Source: an alpha proteobacterium AAP81b (lineage in GTDB: Bacteria; Pseudomonadota; Alphaproteobacteria; Sphingomonadales; Sphingomonadaceae). Taken from it: a stretch of 33,888 bases of DNA. A model generated the notes under the pieces. It saw only the letters and a list, made by a program, of their open reading frames with translations, made no database searches and was not told where the DNA came from. Each line of letters opens with the position of its first letter. Position 1 is the stretch's first letter. Of this stretch, positions 24,107-31,902 are shown piece by piece. The position numbers were made by a program, and so were the translations under genes. The stretch lies in NCBI GenBank assembly GCA_001295935.1, contig LJHX01000003.1, forward strand, positions 1-33,888, given 5' to 3'.

Positions 24107-25615
24107 TCACGAGCCGCTATCTCGCTCACTTTGGGGCGCCGGGTCTGCTGCCTCAAGTGCCGCACGCGCCGCGGGATAGGGATCGACATGGGTCACCAAC
24201 TGCTTCAACCCGTTAGTGTGCAGTGGTCCAAGATAGAGACCCATCGTTCGCGCCAGCGGCACGGGCCGTTGGCCGCTCGGACCAAGTCCAGCCGATGCTG
24301 CTCTCAGGCCTTCCTCGCGCAAGGCGCTTGAGACTCGCGCCTTCAGCATGCGTTCGATCAGCCGGTTTCTTAAGGGATCGAGGCCGAAGCTCAGTAACCA
24401 GCCTGCTGCAAAGTGAAGCTGAAGCGGGCTGGTCGCGCCGGCGAGCAGGAGATCGCTGAACCCCTTGCCTGCGACCCAGCGCTTCTTGAAGCGCAGCTTG
24501 AACGCCATCAGACTCGAGAGCTGTTCAATATAGGCGTCGCGCCGGCGTATGCCTTCGTCAAACTCGATACCGCCACGCATAAACAGCTCCAGCCCATTCA
24601 AATATTCATTCGCCGCCTCCAGCACCTCGGTCTTCCAGCGCATATCGAAGACGAAGCTGAAATCGTCACCAAATTCCACGTTGCGTGGCAAAGTAACGAG
24701 AAGTTGGTTCATGCGCTCAAGCGTCGTCTCGTCGACACCGAAATCTGCGTCGACCGTCTCCTCACTGACGAGGTCGGGAAACGCCGTCACAAATGCCGTC
24801 GCGACTCCGACGATCGGCGCAGATAAATCACTACCGGCTCCAAGTGCAACGCTGCGCGCAGCCCCCGCTGAATAGGCGAGGTGGTATACCTCGTTGGCGA
24901 TGTTCATGAAGGGAACGACGCGCGGATATTCGGGGAAGGCGAGGACCCGGTCCTTCTCCATGCGGATGGTGCCGAGTGCGTTCGGATCGATGTCGTACCC
25001 CGCAATATGTTGCCAGCACGCCTCCTCCCAACAGTTGCGCGCGCCGTCATAGGTGTAATTGATCAGCGTCTTAAACCGGGCGAAAATTGCATCGAAATCC
25101 TGCCGGAGCTCGGCGCCTACGATCCACTCGCTGTCCGGGCCGGAAAGCCCCGCGATCCGCTCCATCAGCAAGTAGAAAATCTGGCCCATATTTTTGTCGC
25201 GCGGCCACGGAATGCTGCGATGGCAGACATGGCTTGAGAGACGTTCCAATTCGTCCCGCAATTGCGGCCATCGCTTCTTATCGGATACGAGTGCGCGGTG
25301 GGTCGCGATATGTGGCGCCGTGCGCTCGATGCCTTCGGCGAGATTCGCGCTTCGGCTGCGGGTAAATAGCCGGGCAGTGTCTGCACGCAGCAACGTCCCC
25401 GTCAGCGAATGGCCGATATCGCTGAGGTCGCCGACAAGCATAGGATTGGCGAGCAGATATCCGTCATTAATGAGTATGCGTTTGCCGTACATCGCCGAGG
25501 TGATCAGTTGATGTTGGATGGCTTGAAGATTCAGCCTGGACGGCCAAGGATAGCGGTCGACGACATCGTCGAGTACCCCATAATAGGTTAGCTGCCTTTG
25601 GAAATCGCTGAACAT
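24107..25615 (-). CDS. Protein of unknown function in a lower-GC segment
   Basis: A 502-503-aa protein I do not recognise. ATG 25615 (MFSDFQRQLTYYG) is chosen because an AAGG lies just upstream; an upstream GTG/ATG at 25660 would add 15 residues. The sequence looks soluble and mainly helical, rich in aromatic and charged residues. Notable stretches are WEEACWQHIAGYDID (about 205-220), VVPFMNIANEVYHLAYSAG (about 240-258) and a conserved-looking GKRILINDGYLLANP (about 44-58). No signal peptide, membrane span or nucleotide-binding loop is evident. The codon usage and base content are visibly less GC-rich than neighbouring genes, which points to horizontal acquisition. It stands alone, convergent with the XRE-type gene. 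Confidence 0.75.
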   Translation of the reverse strand: MFSDFQRQLTYYGVLDDVVDRYPWPSRLNLQAIQHQLITSAMYGKRILINDGYLLANPMLVGDLSDIGHSLTGTLLRADTARLFTRSRSANLAEGIERTAPHIATHRALVSDKKRWPQLRDELERLSSHVCHRSIPWPRDKNMGQIFYLLMERIAGLSGPDSEWIVGAELRQDFDAIFARFKTLINYTYDGARNCWEEACWQHIAGYDIDPNALGTIRMEKDRVLAFPEYPRVVPFMNIANEVYHLAYSAGAARSVALGAGSDLSAPIVGVATAFVTAFPDLVSEETVDADFGVDETTLERMNQLLVTLPRNVEFGDDFSFVFDMRWKTEVLEAANEYLNGLELFMRGGIEFDEGIRRRDAYIEQLSSLMAFKLRFKKRWVAGKGFSDLLLAGATSPLQLHFAAGWLLSFGLDPLRNRLIERMLKARVSSALREEGLRAASAGLGPSGQRPVPLARTMGLYLGPLHTNGLKQLVTHVDPYPAARAALEAADPAPQSERDSGS

Positions 25616-25741
25616 ATGCCTTGTCTCGTCTAGTTCTCGAAGCCGGCCAGTCGATAGCAATGGAACTGCACAATGAATACATTGAAGCGAAGAAGTTCGT
25701 TATGCAATGATTACGTGCGCCGAAACATAGGGAGCGCTCTC

Positions 25742-25783
25742 AAAAAAGTGGCCGCACGGGTTCGGCCCCTGGCTGCCGGAGGC
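25742..25783. repeat. Right-half remnant of the GCCGGAGGC inverted repeat
   Basis: Reads AAAAAAGTGG ... CCCCTGGCTGCCGGAGGC, a degenerate version of the right arm at 2673-2711. It lies just upstream of the oligopeptidase gene and ends the lower-GC segment. Confidence 0.6.
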
Positions 25784-25809
25784 CTCCTATCTCCGCAGGA
25801 GACGCGCCC

Positions 25810-27930
25810 TTGCCACGCCGCGCTATCGCCGTCATCGCCTTAGCGCTCACCCTGACCTCAGGAGCGCTTGCCGCGATGACCCCGACCACCTCTGCCCCGC
25901 CGGTTGCCGAGCGGCGGCCGCATAGCGTCACGCACCATGGCATTACCATCAGCGACGACTGGTTCTGGCTGAAGGACCCGTCCTACCCCCGAGTCGATGA
26001 TCCGGATGTGCTTGCCTATGTCACCGCCGAGAATGACTGGTTCGAGGCAGGATTCGCGCCGCTCGAGCCGCTCGCCGCGACGATCCTCGAGGAGCTAAAA
26101 GGTCGCGTCGAGCAGGACGATGCCAGCGTTCCGGTGAAGGACGGGGCGTTCGAATATTGGTGGCGCTTTCAGCCGGGCGAGCAGTACCGCACCTGGTTGC
26201 GGCGGCCCGTTGGCGGGGGTGCCGAGACGGTCGTGCTCGCCGAAACCGCGCTGGCGGCGGGGCATGACTATTTCCGGCTGGGCGGCATCGCCGTCAGCCC
26301 CGATGGGACCAAGGTCGCCTATGCGATCGACACCTCGGGGGCCGAGCGCTTCACCTTGAAGGTGCGCGATCTGGCCAGCGGTGCCGATCTCGAGACGGTG
26401 ACCCATGTCAGCGTCGGCACGCCGGTGTGGTCGGCCGATTCGGCGAGCCTCGCCTGGACCGAGGTCAACGACAATTGGCGGCGGGTGAAGGTGCGGCTGC
26501 ACCGCCTCGGCCAGACCGGCGACGATGCCGTGCTCTATGAGGAAACCGAGGACAAGGGCTTCGGCGTCAGCGTCGGCCGCAGCCAGGATCGCGGCTGGTT
26601 CGTCATCACCACCGCCGACCATGTGACGAGCGAGGTCCGGCTGGTGCCGACCGCGGCGCCCGAAACGCCGGCGCGGCTGGTGCGGCGGCGGCAGGCGGGG
26701 CTGCTCTATGATGTCGATGTGCGCGGCGAGACGCTGTTCGTCCGCGCCAACGATACCCATCCCAATTTCCGCATCGCCACGGCGTCGGTCGCGGCGCCCG
26801 GCGACTGGGCCGAGCTGATCGCGGCGAGCGACCGCGATTACCTCACCGGCCACACCGCCTTTGCCTCCTACCTCGCGCTGCAGACGCGCCGCGACGGCCT
26901 CGACCGGATCGTGCTGCGTCGCGATGACGGCAGCGAAACCGTGGTGCCCTTCACCGAAGCGAGTTTCAGCGCGCGGATCGGCACCAACGAGGAGCCCGAC
27001 GCGCCGCTGCTGCGGCTGAACTATGCCTCGATGGTCACCCCGGCGACGGTGTTCGATTATGATGTCGCGACGGCGACGCTGGTTCCGCGCAAGGTCCAGA
27101 AAATCCCGTCGGGCTATGATCCGTCGCTCTATGCCACCGAGCGCCTGACGATCACCGCGCGCGACGGCGCCCGGGTGCCGGTGTCGATCGTCCATCGCCG
27201 CGATCAACCCCGGGGCAAGGTCCATCTCTATGGCTATGGCGCCTATGGCATCGCCATTCCGCCCGGCTTCTCGGCGAGCCGATTGAGCCTGCTCGATCGC
27301 GGTATCGCCTTCGCCATCGCCCATATCCGCGGCGGTGACGACATGGGCTATCGCTGGTACTTGGACGGCAAGCTCGACAAGCGCACCAACAGTTTCAACG
27401 ATTTCGTCGATGCGGCGAAGGGCCTTGCGGCGGCCGGCTGGGCGCGCGAGGGCGACATCTCGGCAAGCGGCGGGTCGGCGGGCGGCGAGCTGATGGGGGC
27501 GGTGCTCAACAGCGACCCCGGCCTGTGGCGCGCCGTCGTCGCGCATGTGCCCTTCGTCGACGTCCTCAATACGATGCTCGACGACACCCTGCCGCTGACC
27601 CCGGGCGAATGGCCCGAATGGGGCAATCCGATCACCGACAAGGCCGCCTTCGAGACGATTCGTGCCTACAGCCCCTATGACAATGTCGGTGCGCACGCCT
27701 ATCCGCCGCTGCTGGTGACGGCCGGGCTCAACGATCCGCGCGTCACCTATTGGGAACCGGCGAAATGGGTGGCGAAGCTGCGCGCCACCCGCAGCAACGA
27801 TGCGCCGTTGTTCCTCAAGACCAACATGGGGGCAGGGCATGGCGGCAAATCGGGGCGCTTCACCGCGCTCGAGGAGCTTGCCGAGGAATATGCCTTTCTC
27901 CTCGATGCTTTCGGCCTGGCCGGTCGCTAG
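25810..27930 (+). CDS. ptrB: Oligopeptidase B-like S9A serine peptidase, exported
   Basis: A 706-aa prolyl-oligopeptidase-family peptidase. Residues 1-22 form a signal peptide (AVIALALTLTSGALA). A beta-propeller domain (about 75-430) covers the C-terminal alpha/beta hydrolase domain. The catalytic triad is Ser in SGGSAGGELMG, Asp in GLNDPRVTYWEP and His in GAGHGGKSGRF. The GGSAGG nucleophile motif is that of oligopeptidase B, which cuts short peptides after Lys or Arg, rather than of prolyl oligopeptidase. E. coli PtrB (686 aa) has no signal, so a periplasmic form is suggested. The start is TTG 25810, with AGGAG eight bases upstream. Confidence 0.92.
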   Translation: MPRRAIAVIALALTLTSGALAAMTPTTSAPPVAERRPHSVTHHGITISDDWFWLKDPSYPRVDDPDVLAYVTAENDWFEAGFAPLEPLAATILEELKGRVEQDDASVPVKDGAFEYWWRFQPGEQYRTWLRRPVGGGAETVVLAETALAAGHDYFRLGGIAVSPDGTKVAYAIDTSGAERFTLKVRDLASGADLETVTHVSVGTPVWSADSASLAWTEVNDNWRRVKVRLHRLGQTGDDAVLYEETEDKGFGVSVGRSQDRGWFVITTADHVTSEVRLVPTAAPETPARLVRRRQAGLLYDVDVRGETLFVRANDTHPNFRIATASVAAPGDWAELIAASDRDYLTGHTAFASYLALQTRRDGLDRIVLRRDDGSETVVPFTEASFSARIGTNEEPDAPLLRLNYASMVTPATVFDYDVATATLVPRKVQKIPSGYDPSLYATERLTITARDGARVPVSIVHRRDQPRGKVHLYGYGAYGIAIPPGFSASRLSLLDRGIAFAIAHIRGGDDMGYRWYLDGKLDKRTNSFNDFVDAAKGLAAAGWAREGDISASGGSAGGELMGAVLNSDPGLWRAVVAHVPFVDVLNTMLDDTLPLTPGEWPEWGNPITDKAAFETIRAYSPYDNVGAHAYPPLLVTAGLNDPRVTYWEPAKWVAKLRATRSNDAPLFLKTNMGAGHGGKSGRFTALEELAEEYAFLLDAFGLAGR

Positions 27931-28130
27931 ACGCCGGGCGACTTCATCAGCGCCAGCAGATGCGCCGCGGCGAACAGGAAACCGACGACGCCGGCAAAGC
28001 TCAGCGCGTTCCACGGCACGAAGCCGAAGGCGCCGAGCGGGTGGCGCCGGCGCATGCGGTCGCCGAGGATGGTCAGCAGGATCAGCACCACGCTGGCGAC
28101 CAAAACGCCGATTGTCATTTGCTCGTCCAT
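27927..28130 (-). CDS. Small two-helix membrane protein of unknown function
   Basis: A 67-aa protein with a membrane helix at about residues 6-22 (IGVLVASVVLILLTIL), a basic loop (GDRMRRRHPLG) and a second helix at 38-60. The loop suggests both termini face the periplasm. The stop overlaps the end of the convergent peptidase gene by four bases. Its well-formed topology supports a real gene; the function is unknown. Confidence 0.75.
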   Translation of the reverse strand: MDEQMTIGVLVASVVLILLTILGDRMRRRHPLGAFGFVPWNALSFAGVVGFLFAAAHLLALMKSPGV

Positions 28131-28187
28131 GCGCGTCGGCTAAGCCATGCCCCGGCCGCTGTGAAGGCCGAAGTCGGGAGTCCTGCC

Positions 28188-28982
28188 ATGACACGCCAGC
28201 TTTTCGCCGCTCTGCTCGTCGGGGTCGCCGTCACCGCGCCCGTCGCCGCCGCCTCCATCGACAAGGTGCTCGCCGGCGATTGGCGCTCGGACGCCAACCG
28301 CGCCCGCGACCCCGCGCGCCATCCGGCGCAGACCCTGGCCTTCTTCGGGGTCAAGCCGGGGCAGACGGTCGTCGAAATCTCGCCGGCGGCGGGCTGGTAC
28401 ACCGAAGTCCTGGCGCCCTACCTCGGCCCCAAGGGCAAGCTTTACGCCGCGCACAGCGATCCCGCCGCCGGGGAGCGCGCCGCCAAGGCAGTTGCCGGCT
28501 TCAAGGCCAAGCTCGCCGCGCGCCCCGACGTCTATGGCAATGTCACCGTCACCGCCTTCGGCAAGGGCAGCTATGCCGTCGCGCCGGCCGGCAGCGCCGA
28601 CGCGGTGCTGACCTTCCGCAATGTCCATAACTGGTACAGCGCCGGCTTTGCCCCCGACGCCTTCAAGGCCTTTTACGCCGCGCTGAAGCCCGGCGGCGTC
28701 CTTGGCATCGAGGAACATCGCCTGCCCGAGGATCGCCCTGACGCGGCGATGCAGGACAGCGGCTATATGAAGGTGTCCTACGTCCGCAAACTTGCCGAGG
28801 CGGCGGGCTTCAAGTTCGTCGGCGCGTCGGAAGTCAACGCCAACCCGCGCGACACCAAGGACTATCCCAAGGGCGTCTGGACGCTGCCGCCAAACTTCAC
28901 CGAAGGCGACAAGGATCGCGCCAAATATGCGGCGATTGGCGAAAGCGACCGGATGACGCTGAAGTTCGTCAAGCCGAAATAG
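28188..28982 (+). CDS. Class I SAM methyltransferase-like protein with a signal peptide
   Basis: A 264-aa protein. Residues 1-21 (MTRQLFAALLVGVAVTAPVAA) look like a Sec signal with an Ala-x-Ala cut site. A methyltransferase-like Rossmann fold follows: motif I-like VVEISPAAGWYTEVLAPYLGP near residues 60-80, then GKLYAAHSDP, AVLTFRNVHNWY and the HRLPED region. It resembles the COG4798 group of predicted methyltransferases. In motif I the usual Gly-rich GxGxG is replaced by SPAAG, so catalysis is uncertain, and no SAM is expected in the periplasm. The start is ATG 28188. The stop is overlapped by the end of the convergent C40 peptidase gene. Confidence 0.82.
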   Translation: MTRQLFAALLVGVAVTAPVAAASIDKVLAGDWRSDANRARDPARHPAQTLAFFGVKPGQTVVEISPAAGWYTEVLAPYLGPKGKLYAAHSDPAAGERAAKAVAGFKAKLAARPDVYGNVTVTAFGKGSYAVAPAGSADAVLTFRNVHNWYSAGFAPDAFKAFYAALKPGGVLGIEEHRLPEDRPDAAMQDSGYMKVSYVRKLAEAAGFKFVGASEVNANPRDTKDYPKGVWTLPPNFTEGDKDRAKYAAIGESDRMTLKFVKPK

Positions 28983-29889
28983 GCCGCGCCGGCCGTCGCA
29001 GCCCAAGCACCGGAGTCTCGGCGCCGGCGGCGCGCAGCCGGGCGATGACGTCCATGAGCGGTTCCTCGAGCGTCGTCATCCAATGGGCGTTGGCGTGGAA
29101 CAGCGAATCGCGCCCCGCCAGGATGCCGACATGGCCGGGGAAGAAGACCAGGTCGCCGGTGGCGCGGTCGTTGAAGGCGACAGCGCTGCCGACGCTGGCG
29201 CGCTGCTGGTCCGAATCGCGCGGGGCCGCGATGCCGCACGCCGCGAGTGCCGCCTGGACAAGTCCCGAACAATCGACGCCATCGGGGGTGCGCCCGCCCC
29301 ACACATAGGGCGCGCCGGCAAAGCGCCGCGCCACCCCGAGCGGCGTCGGCCGGGCAAGCGGCGCGATATGGCGGGCATGAACGAAGCCGCCATCGGCAAG
29401 CGCCAGGAAATTGCCGGCGATTTCGCCGGCGACGGCGGCGCCGAAGGGCAGCATCGCCTGCACCGGCGCCTTGATATCGGCGGCGGCGAAGCTTGGCGCC
29501 ACGCGCGCGGTAATCCGTGCCGTCCGCGGCGCGACGACCGGATCGCCAAGCGCCGCGAGCGGCAGCCAGCCGACATAATCGTCGTGCACCGAGCGCCCGA
29601 ACGCCCAGTCGCCGACGATTTCGAAAACGTCGAAGACCTCGCCATAGAGCACCGCGCTCACGGCCCGGCTTGCCGGCCCGGCCGTGGCGCGGACCGGCGT
29701 TACCGCCGCGACCGCGCGCTGGCGCCACGGTGCGACATAGTGCGCCGCCGAAATGCGATCGGCGAGGCCGACTTCGACGAAGTCGGCGCGGGCAATGAAG
29801 CGGCGCGGGTCGAGCGCCGGCGTCGGTCCGGTCAGATGCGCCCGCAGCGGCATATCCGCCGCCGGGATCGGCTCAGGCTTCACCCCCAT
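28969..29889 (-). CDS. NlpC/P60 (C40) peptidase with SH3-like domains
   Basis: A 306-aa protein. Bacterial SH3-like modules are visible at about residues 60-115 (GEVFDVFEIVGDWAFGRS...VGWLPLAAL) and around 120-170. The C-terminal C40 domain (about 185-285) shows the catalytic Cys in GVDCSGLVQ, His in PGHVGIL, and a third polar residue in FHANAHWM. It should cut the gamma-D-Glu-diamino acid link in peptidoglycan peptides. No signal peptide is visible, so it may act on recycled muropeptides in the cytoplasm, as related proteins are thought to. The ATG start overlaps the marR 3' end by 17 bases. Confidence 0.88.
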   Translation of the reverse strand: MGVKPEPIPAADMPLRAHLTGPTPALDPRRFIARADFVEVGLADRISAAHYVAPWRQRAVAAVTPVRATAGPASRAVSAVLYGEVFDVFEIVGDWAFGRSVHDDYVGWLPLAALGDPVVAPRTARITARVAPSFAAADIKAPVQAMLPFGAAVAGEIAGNFLALADGGFVHARHIAPLARPTPLGVARRFAGAPYVWGGRTPDGVDCSGLVQAALAACGIAAPRDSDQQRASVGSAVAFNDRATGDLVFFPGHVGILAGRDSLFHANAHWMTTLEEPLMDVIARLRAAGAETPVLGLRRPARPISA

Positions 29890-30217
29890 GATCGTCGATC
29901 AACGCCGCGAAATCGGCGAGAAAGGCATCGCCGTCCGGCGTCAGGTCGACGAAGACGCTGCGCCGATCGCGCTCGTCGCGGCGGCGCTGGACGAGACCAA
30001 GGCCACTGAGGCTGTTGAGTGCCCGTGTCACCACCGGCTTCGAAACGCCGAGCCGCGCCGCCAAACCACGAACCGTATGAGGGCCTTCTTCCTGACCGGC
30101 GACCAGCAACAATGCCATCTGGCGATTGGTAAGGTCGGGTTGTCCCGACCGGACATAGCGCAGCAACGCGCCGCGCCAATTGCCCAGCTTGCCCGAACTC
30201 TCTTCTGCCATCTGCAT
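29873..30217 (-). CDS. MarR-family transcriptional regulator
   Basis: A 114-aa winged-helix repressor or activator. The recognition region HTVRGLAARLGVSKPVVTRALNSLSGLGLVQRRRDERDRRS is near residues 46-86, with the wing Arg-Asp motif. It is short for MarR, lacking part of the N-terminal dimer helix. I chose ATG 30217 because a GGGAG lies eight bases upstream; the longer frame adds low-quality residues. It overlaps the C40 peptidase gene, so the two are probably one operon. A perfect inverted repeat at 30246-30263 may be its operator. Confidence 0.88.
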   Translation of the reverse strand: MQMAEESSGKLGNWRGALLRYVRSGQPDLTNRQMALLLVAGQEEGPHTVRGLAARLGVSKPVVTRALNSLSGLGLVQRRRDERDRRSVFVDLTPDGDAFLADFAALIDDHGGEA

Positions 30218-30245
30218 GACCCTGCTCCCTATGCAACACACCAGC

Positions 30246-30263
30246 GCCATTTGGGGCAATGGC
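30246..30263. promoter_or_regulatory. Candidate operator upstream of the MarR-C40 operon
   Basis: A perfect 6-6-6 inverted repeat, GCCATT / AATGGC, lies 29-46 bases upstream of the MarR start. This spacing and symmetry suit a dimeric MarR binding site for autoregulation, but no promoter box is clear. Confidence 0.45.
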
Positions 30264-30304
30264 ACTCGTAATTGGCAAACGAGCAAGGCGGGCAAATCGT
30301 TGCA

Positions 30305-31693
30305 TCACTGAGACGAGTGGTGTGAGAAATGTTTCAGTTGAAGCATCCGCCACAGCGCGCGCAGCGCCAGCGCCTCGCCCCCCTTGGGGCGGCCGGGGCG
30401 GGCGGCGGCGTTCCAGGCGAAGCTGTCGATATGCGCCCAGGCGATGCCGGCGGGCACAAAGGCTTCGAGGAACAGCGCCGCGGTAATGGCGCCGGCAAAG
30501 CCGCCTTCGGCCGAATTGACCATGTCGGCGATCGGCGACTTGAGCATGTCGCGATAGCCGGGCCACAGCGGCAGCCGCCACAACGGGTCGCCCGTGGCGG
30601 CGCCGGCAACGAGGATCTCGGCAGCGAGCGCCTCGTCATTGGCGAACAGCGCCGGCAGCTGCGGGCCGAGCGCGACGCGCGCCGCGCCGGTGAGGGTGGC
30701 GAAATCCAGGATCAGCGCCGGCTTGTCCTCGGCGGCGAGCGCCAGCGCGTCGGCGAGGACGAGGCGGCCTTCGGCGTCGGTGTTGGTGACCTCGATGGTC
30801 TTGCCGGCGCGGGTCGCGAGGATGTCGCCGGGGCGCATGGCGTTGCCGGCGATGGCGTTTTCGACCGCCGGGACGATCAGCCGCAGCCGCAACGGCAAAT
30901 CGGCCTGCATGACCAGCCGGGCCAGCGCCAGCGCGGTGGCAGCGCCGCCCATGTCCTTCTTCATATTGCCCATGCCGCTGCCGGGCTTGAGGTTTAGCCC
31001 GCCTGAATCGAAAATAACGCCCTTGCCGATCAGGGTGACCTTGGGGTGGGTCGGATCGCCCCAGGCCAGATCGATCAGCCGCGGCGCGCGGGCGGCGGCG
31101 CGGCCGACGGCGTGGACGGCGGGAAAGTTGCGGTCGAGCAGTGCCTCGCCGGTGATGACCTCGGTGACGGCGCCGAAGCGCCGGCCCTCGGCGACGATGG
31201 CATCGGCGAGTTCGGCGGGGCCGAGGTCCGACGCCGGCGTGTCGATGAGGTCGCGGGCCAGCGCGATGGCGTCGGCGAGGCGGTGGGCTTCGCCGATCGC
31301 GGCGGGTTCGCGGGCGAGCAGCCGCCGCGGCGCGGTATCGCCGGTGGCGGCGCGATAGCGGGTGAAGCGATGCTGGGCGAGACACCAGCCGAGCCCGGCG
31401 TCGCCGAGGTCGCCGGTGAGGCGATAGCGCCCGGCTGGGAGTTTCGTCGCGGCGGTGGCGAGGCCCCAGGCGCCAGGCTCGATGCCGGCGATCGCCGTCC
31501 AGTCGCCGGCGCCATCGCCGGGGAGCAGCGCCACTTCGTCGGGCTTGGCGGCAAAGCCTTGGGCGGCGACGAAAGCGCGGGTTCGCTCGCCCTGGCCGGC
31601 GCGCCAGGCGTCGAAATCGCCGGCGGCGACGAGGGTCAGCGGCGTGGCGGGGCCGCCATCGTCGACGGCGAGGCAGGCGGCGAAATCGGTCAT
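30305..31693 (-). CDS. M17-family leucyl aminopeptidase
   Basis: A 462-aa cytosolic metallo-aminopeptidase. The family signature NTDAEGRLVLAD and the catalytic Lys in VTLIGKGVIFDSGGLNLKP are present, with KKDMGGAA following. The two-zinc site uses these Asp and Glu residues. The N-terminal domain (about 1-130) is divergent and probably supports hexamer assembly. It releases N-terminal residues during peptide turnover. ATG 31693 starts MTDFAACLAVD. It is the last gene of a minus-strand run and is separated from rimO by a palindromic repeat. Confidence 0.95.
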   Translation of the reverse strand: MTDFAACLAVDDGGPATPLTLVAAGDFDAWRAGQGERTRAFVAAQGFAAKPDEVALLPGDGAGDWTAIAGIEPGAWGLATAATKLPAGRYRLTGDLGDAGLGWCLAQHRFTRYRAATGDTAPRRLLAREPAAIGEAHRLADAIALARDLIDTPASDLGPAELADAIVAEGRRFGAVTEVITGEALLDRNFPAVHAVGRAAARAPRLIDLAWGDPTHPKVTLIGKGVIFDSGGLNLKPGSGMGNMKKDMGGAATALALARLVMQADLPLRLRLIVPAVENAIAGNAMRPGDILATRAGKTIEVTNTDAEGRLVLADALALAAEDKPALILDFATLTGAARVALGPQLPALFANDEALAAEILVAGAATGDPLWRLPLWPGYRDMLKSPIADMVNSAEGGFAGAITAALFLEAFVPAGIAWAHIDSFAWNAAARPGRPKGGEALALRALWRMLQLKHFSHHSSQ

Positions 31694-31788
31694 CGCCGTG
31701 ACCCTAAGGTCTGTTGCGCCGAGAGGAAATGCTTTCCTCCGGGTTCGCGCGGGAGTGGCTGGCCTGAACCCTGCGGCAACGCCTGAGT

Positions 31789-31861
31789 CCGCTCATGCCG
31801 AGCGAGGTCGAGGCACACGCCCAGCGTTGGCGCGTGCCTCGACTTCGCTCGGCATGAGCGG
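31789..31861. repeat. Palindromic repeat, copy 2 of the CCGCTCATGCCGAGC family
   Basis: Nearly perfect arms at 31789-31815 and 31835-31861, with extra pairing (CACGC / GCGTG) into the loop. It lies downstream of rimO and upstream of the M17 gene, in a 209-base gap, and could end rimO transcription. Confidence 0.88.
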
Positions 31862-31902
31862 CTGTCGGGAATCGCTCTGATGCCGATCGAATCTGGGCAA
31901 GT

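Noticed and set aside
26095-28194. Long minus-strand open frame opposite the S9 peptidase
   Set aside because: Antisense shadow with biased composition; the peptidase has its full catalytic triad.
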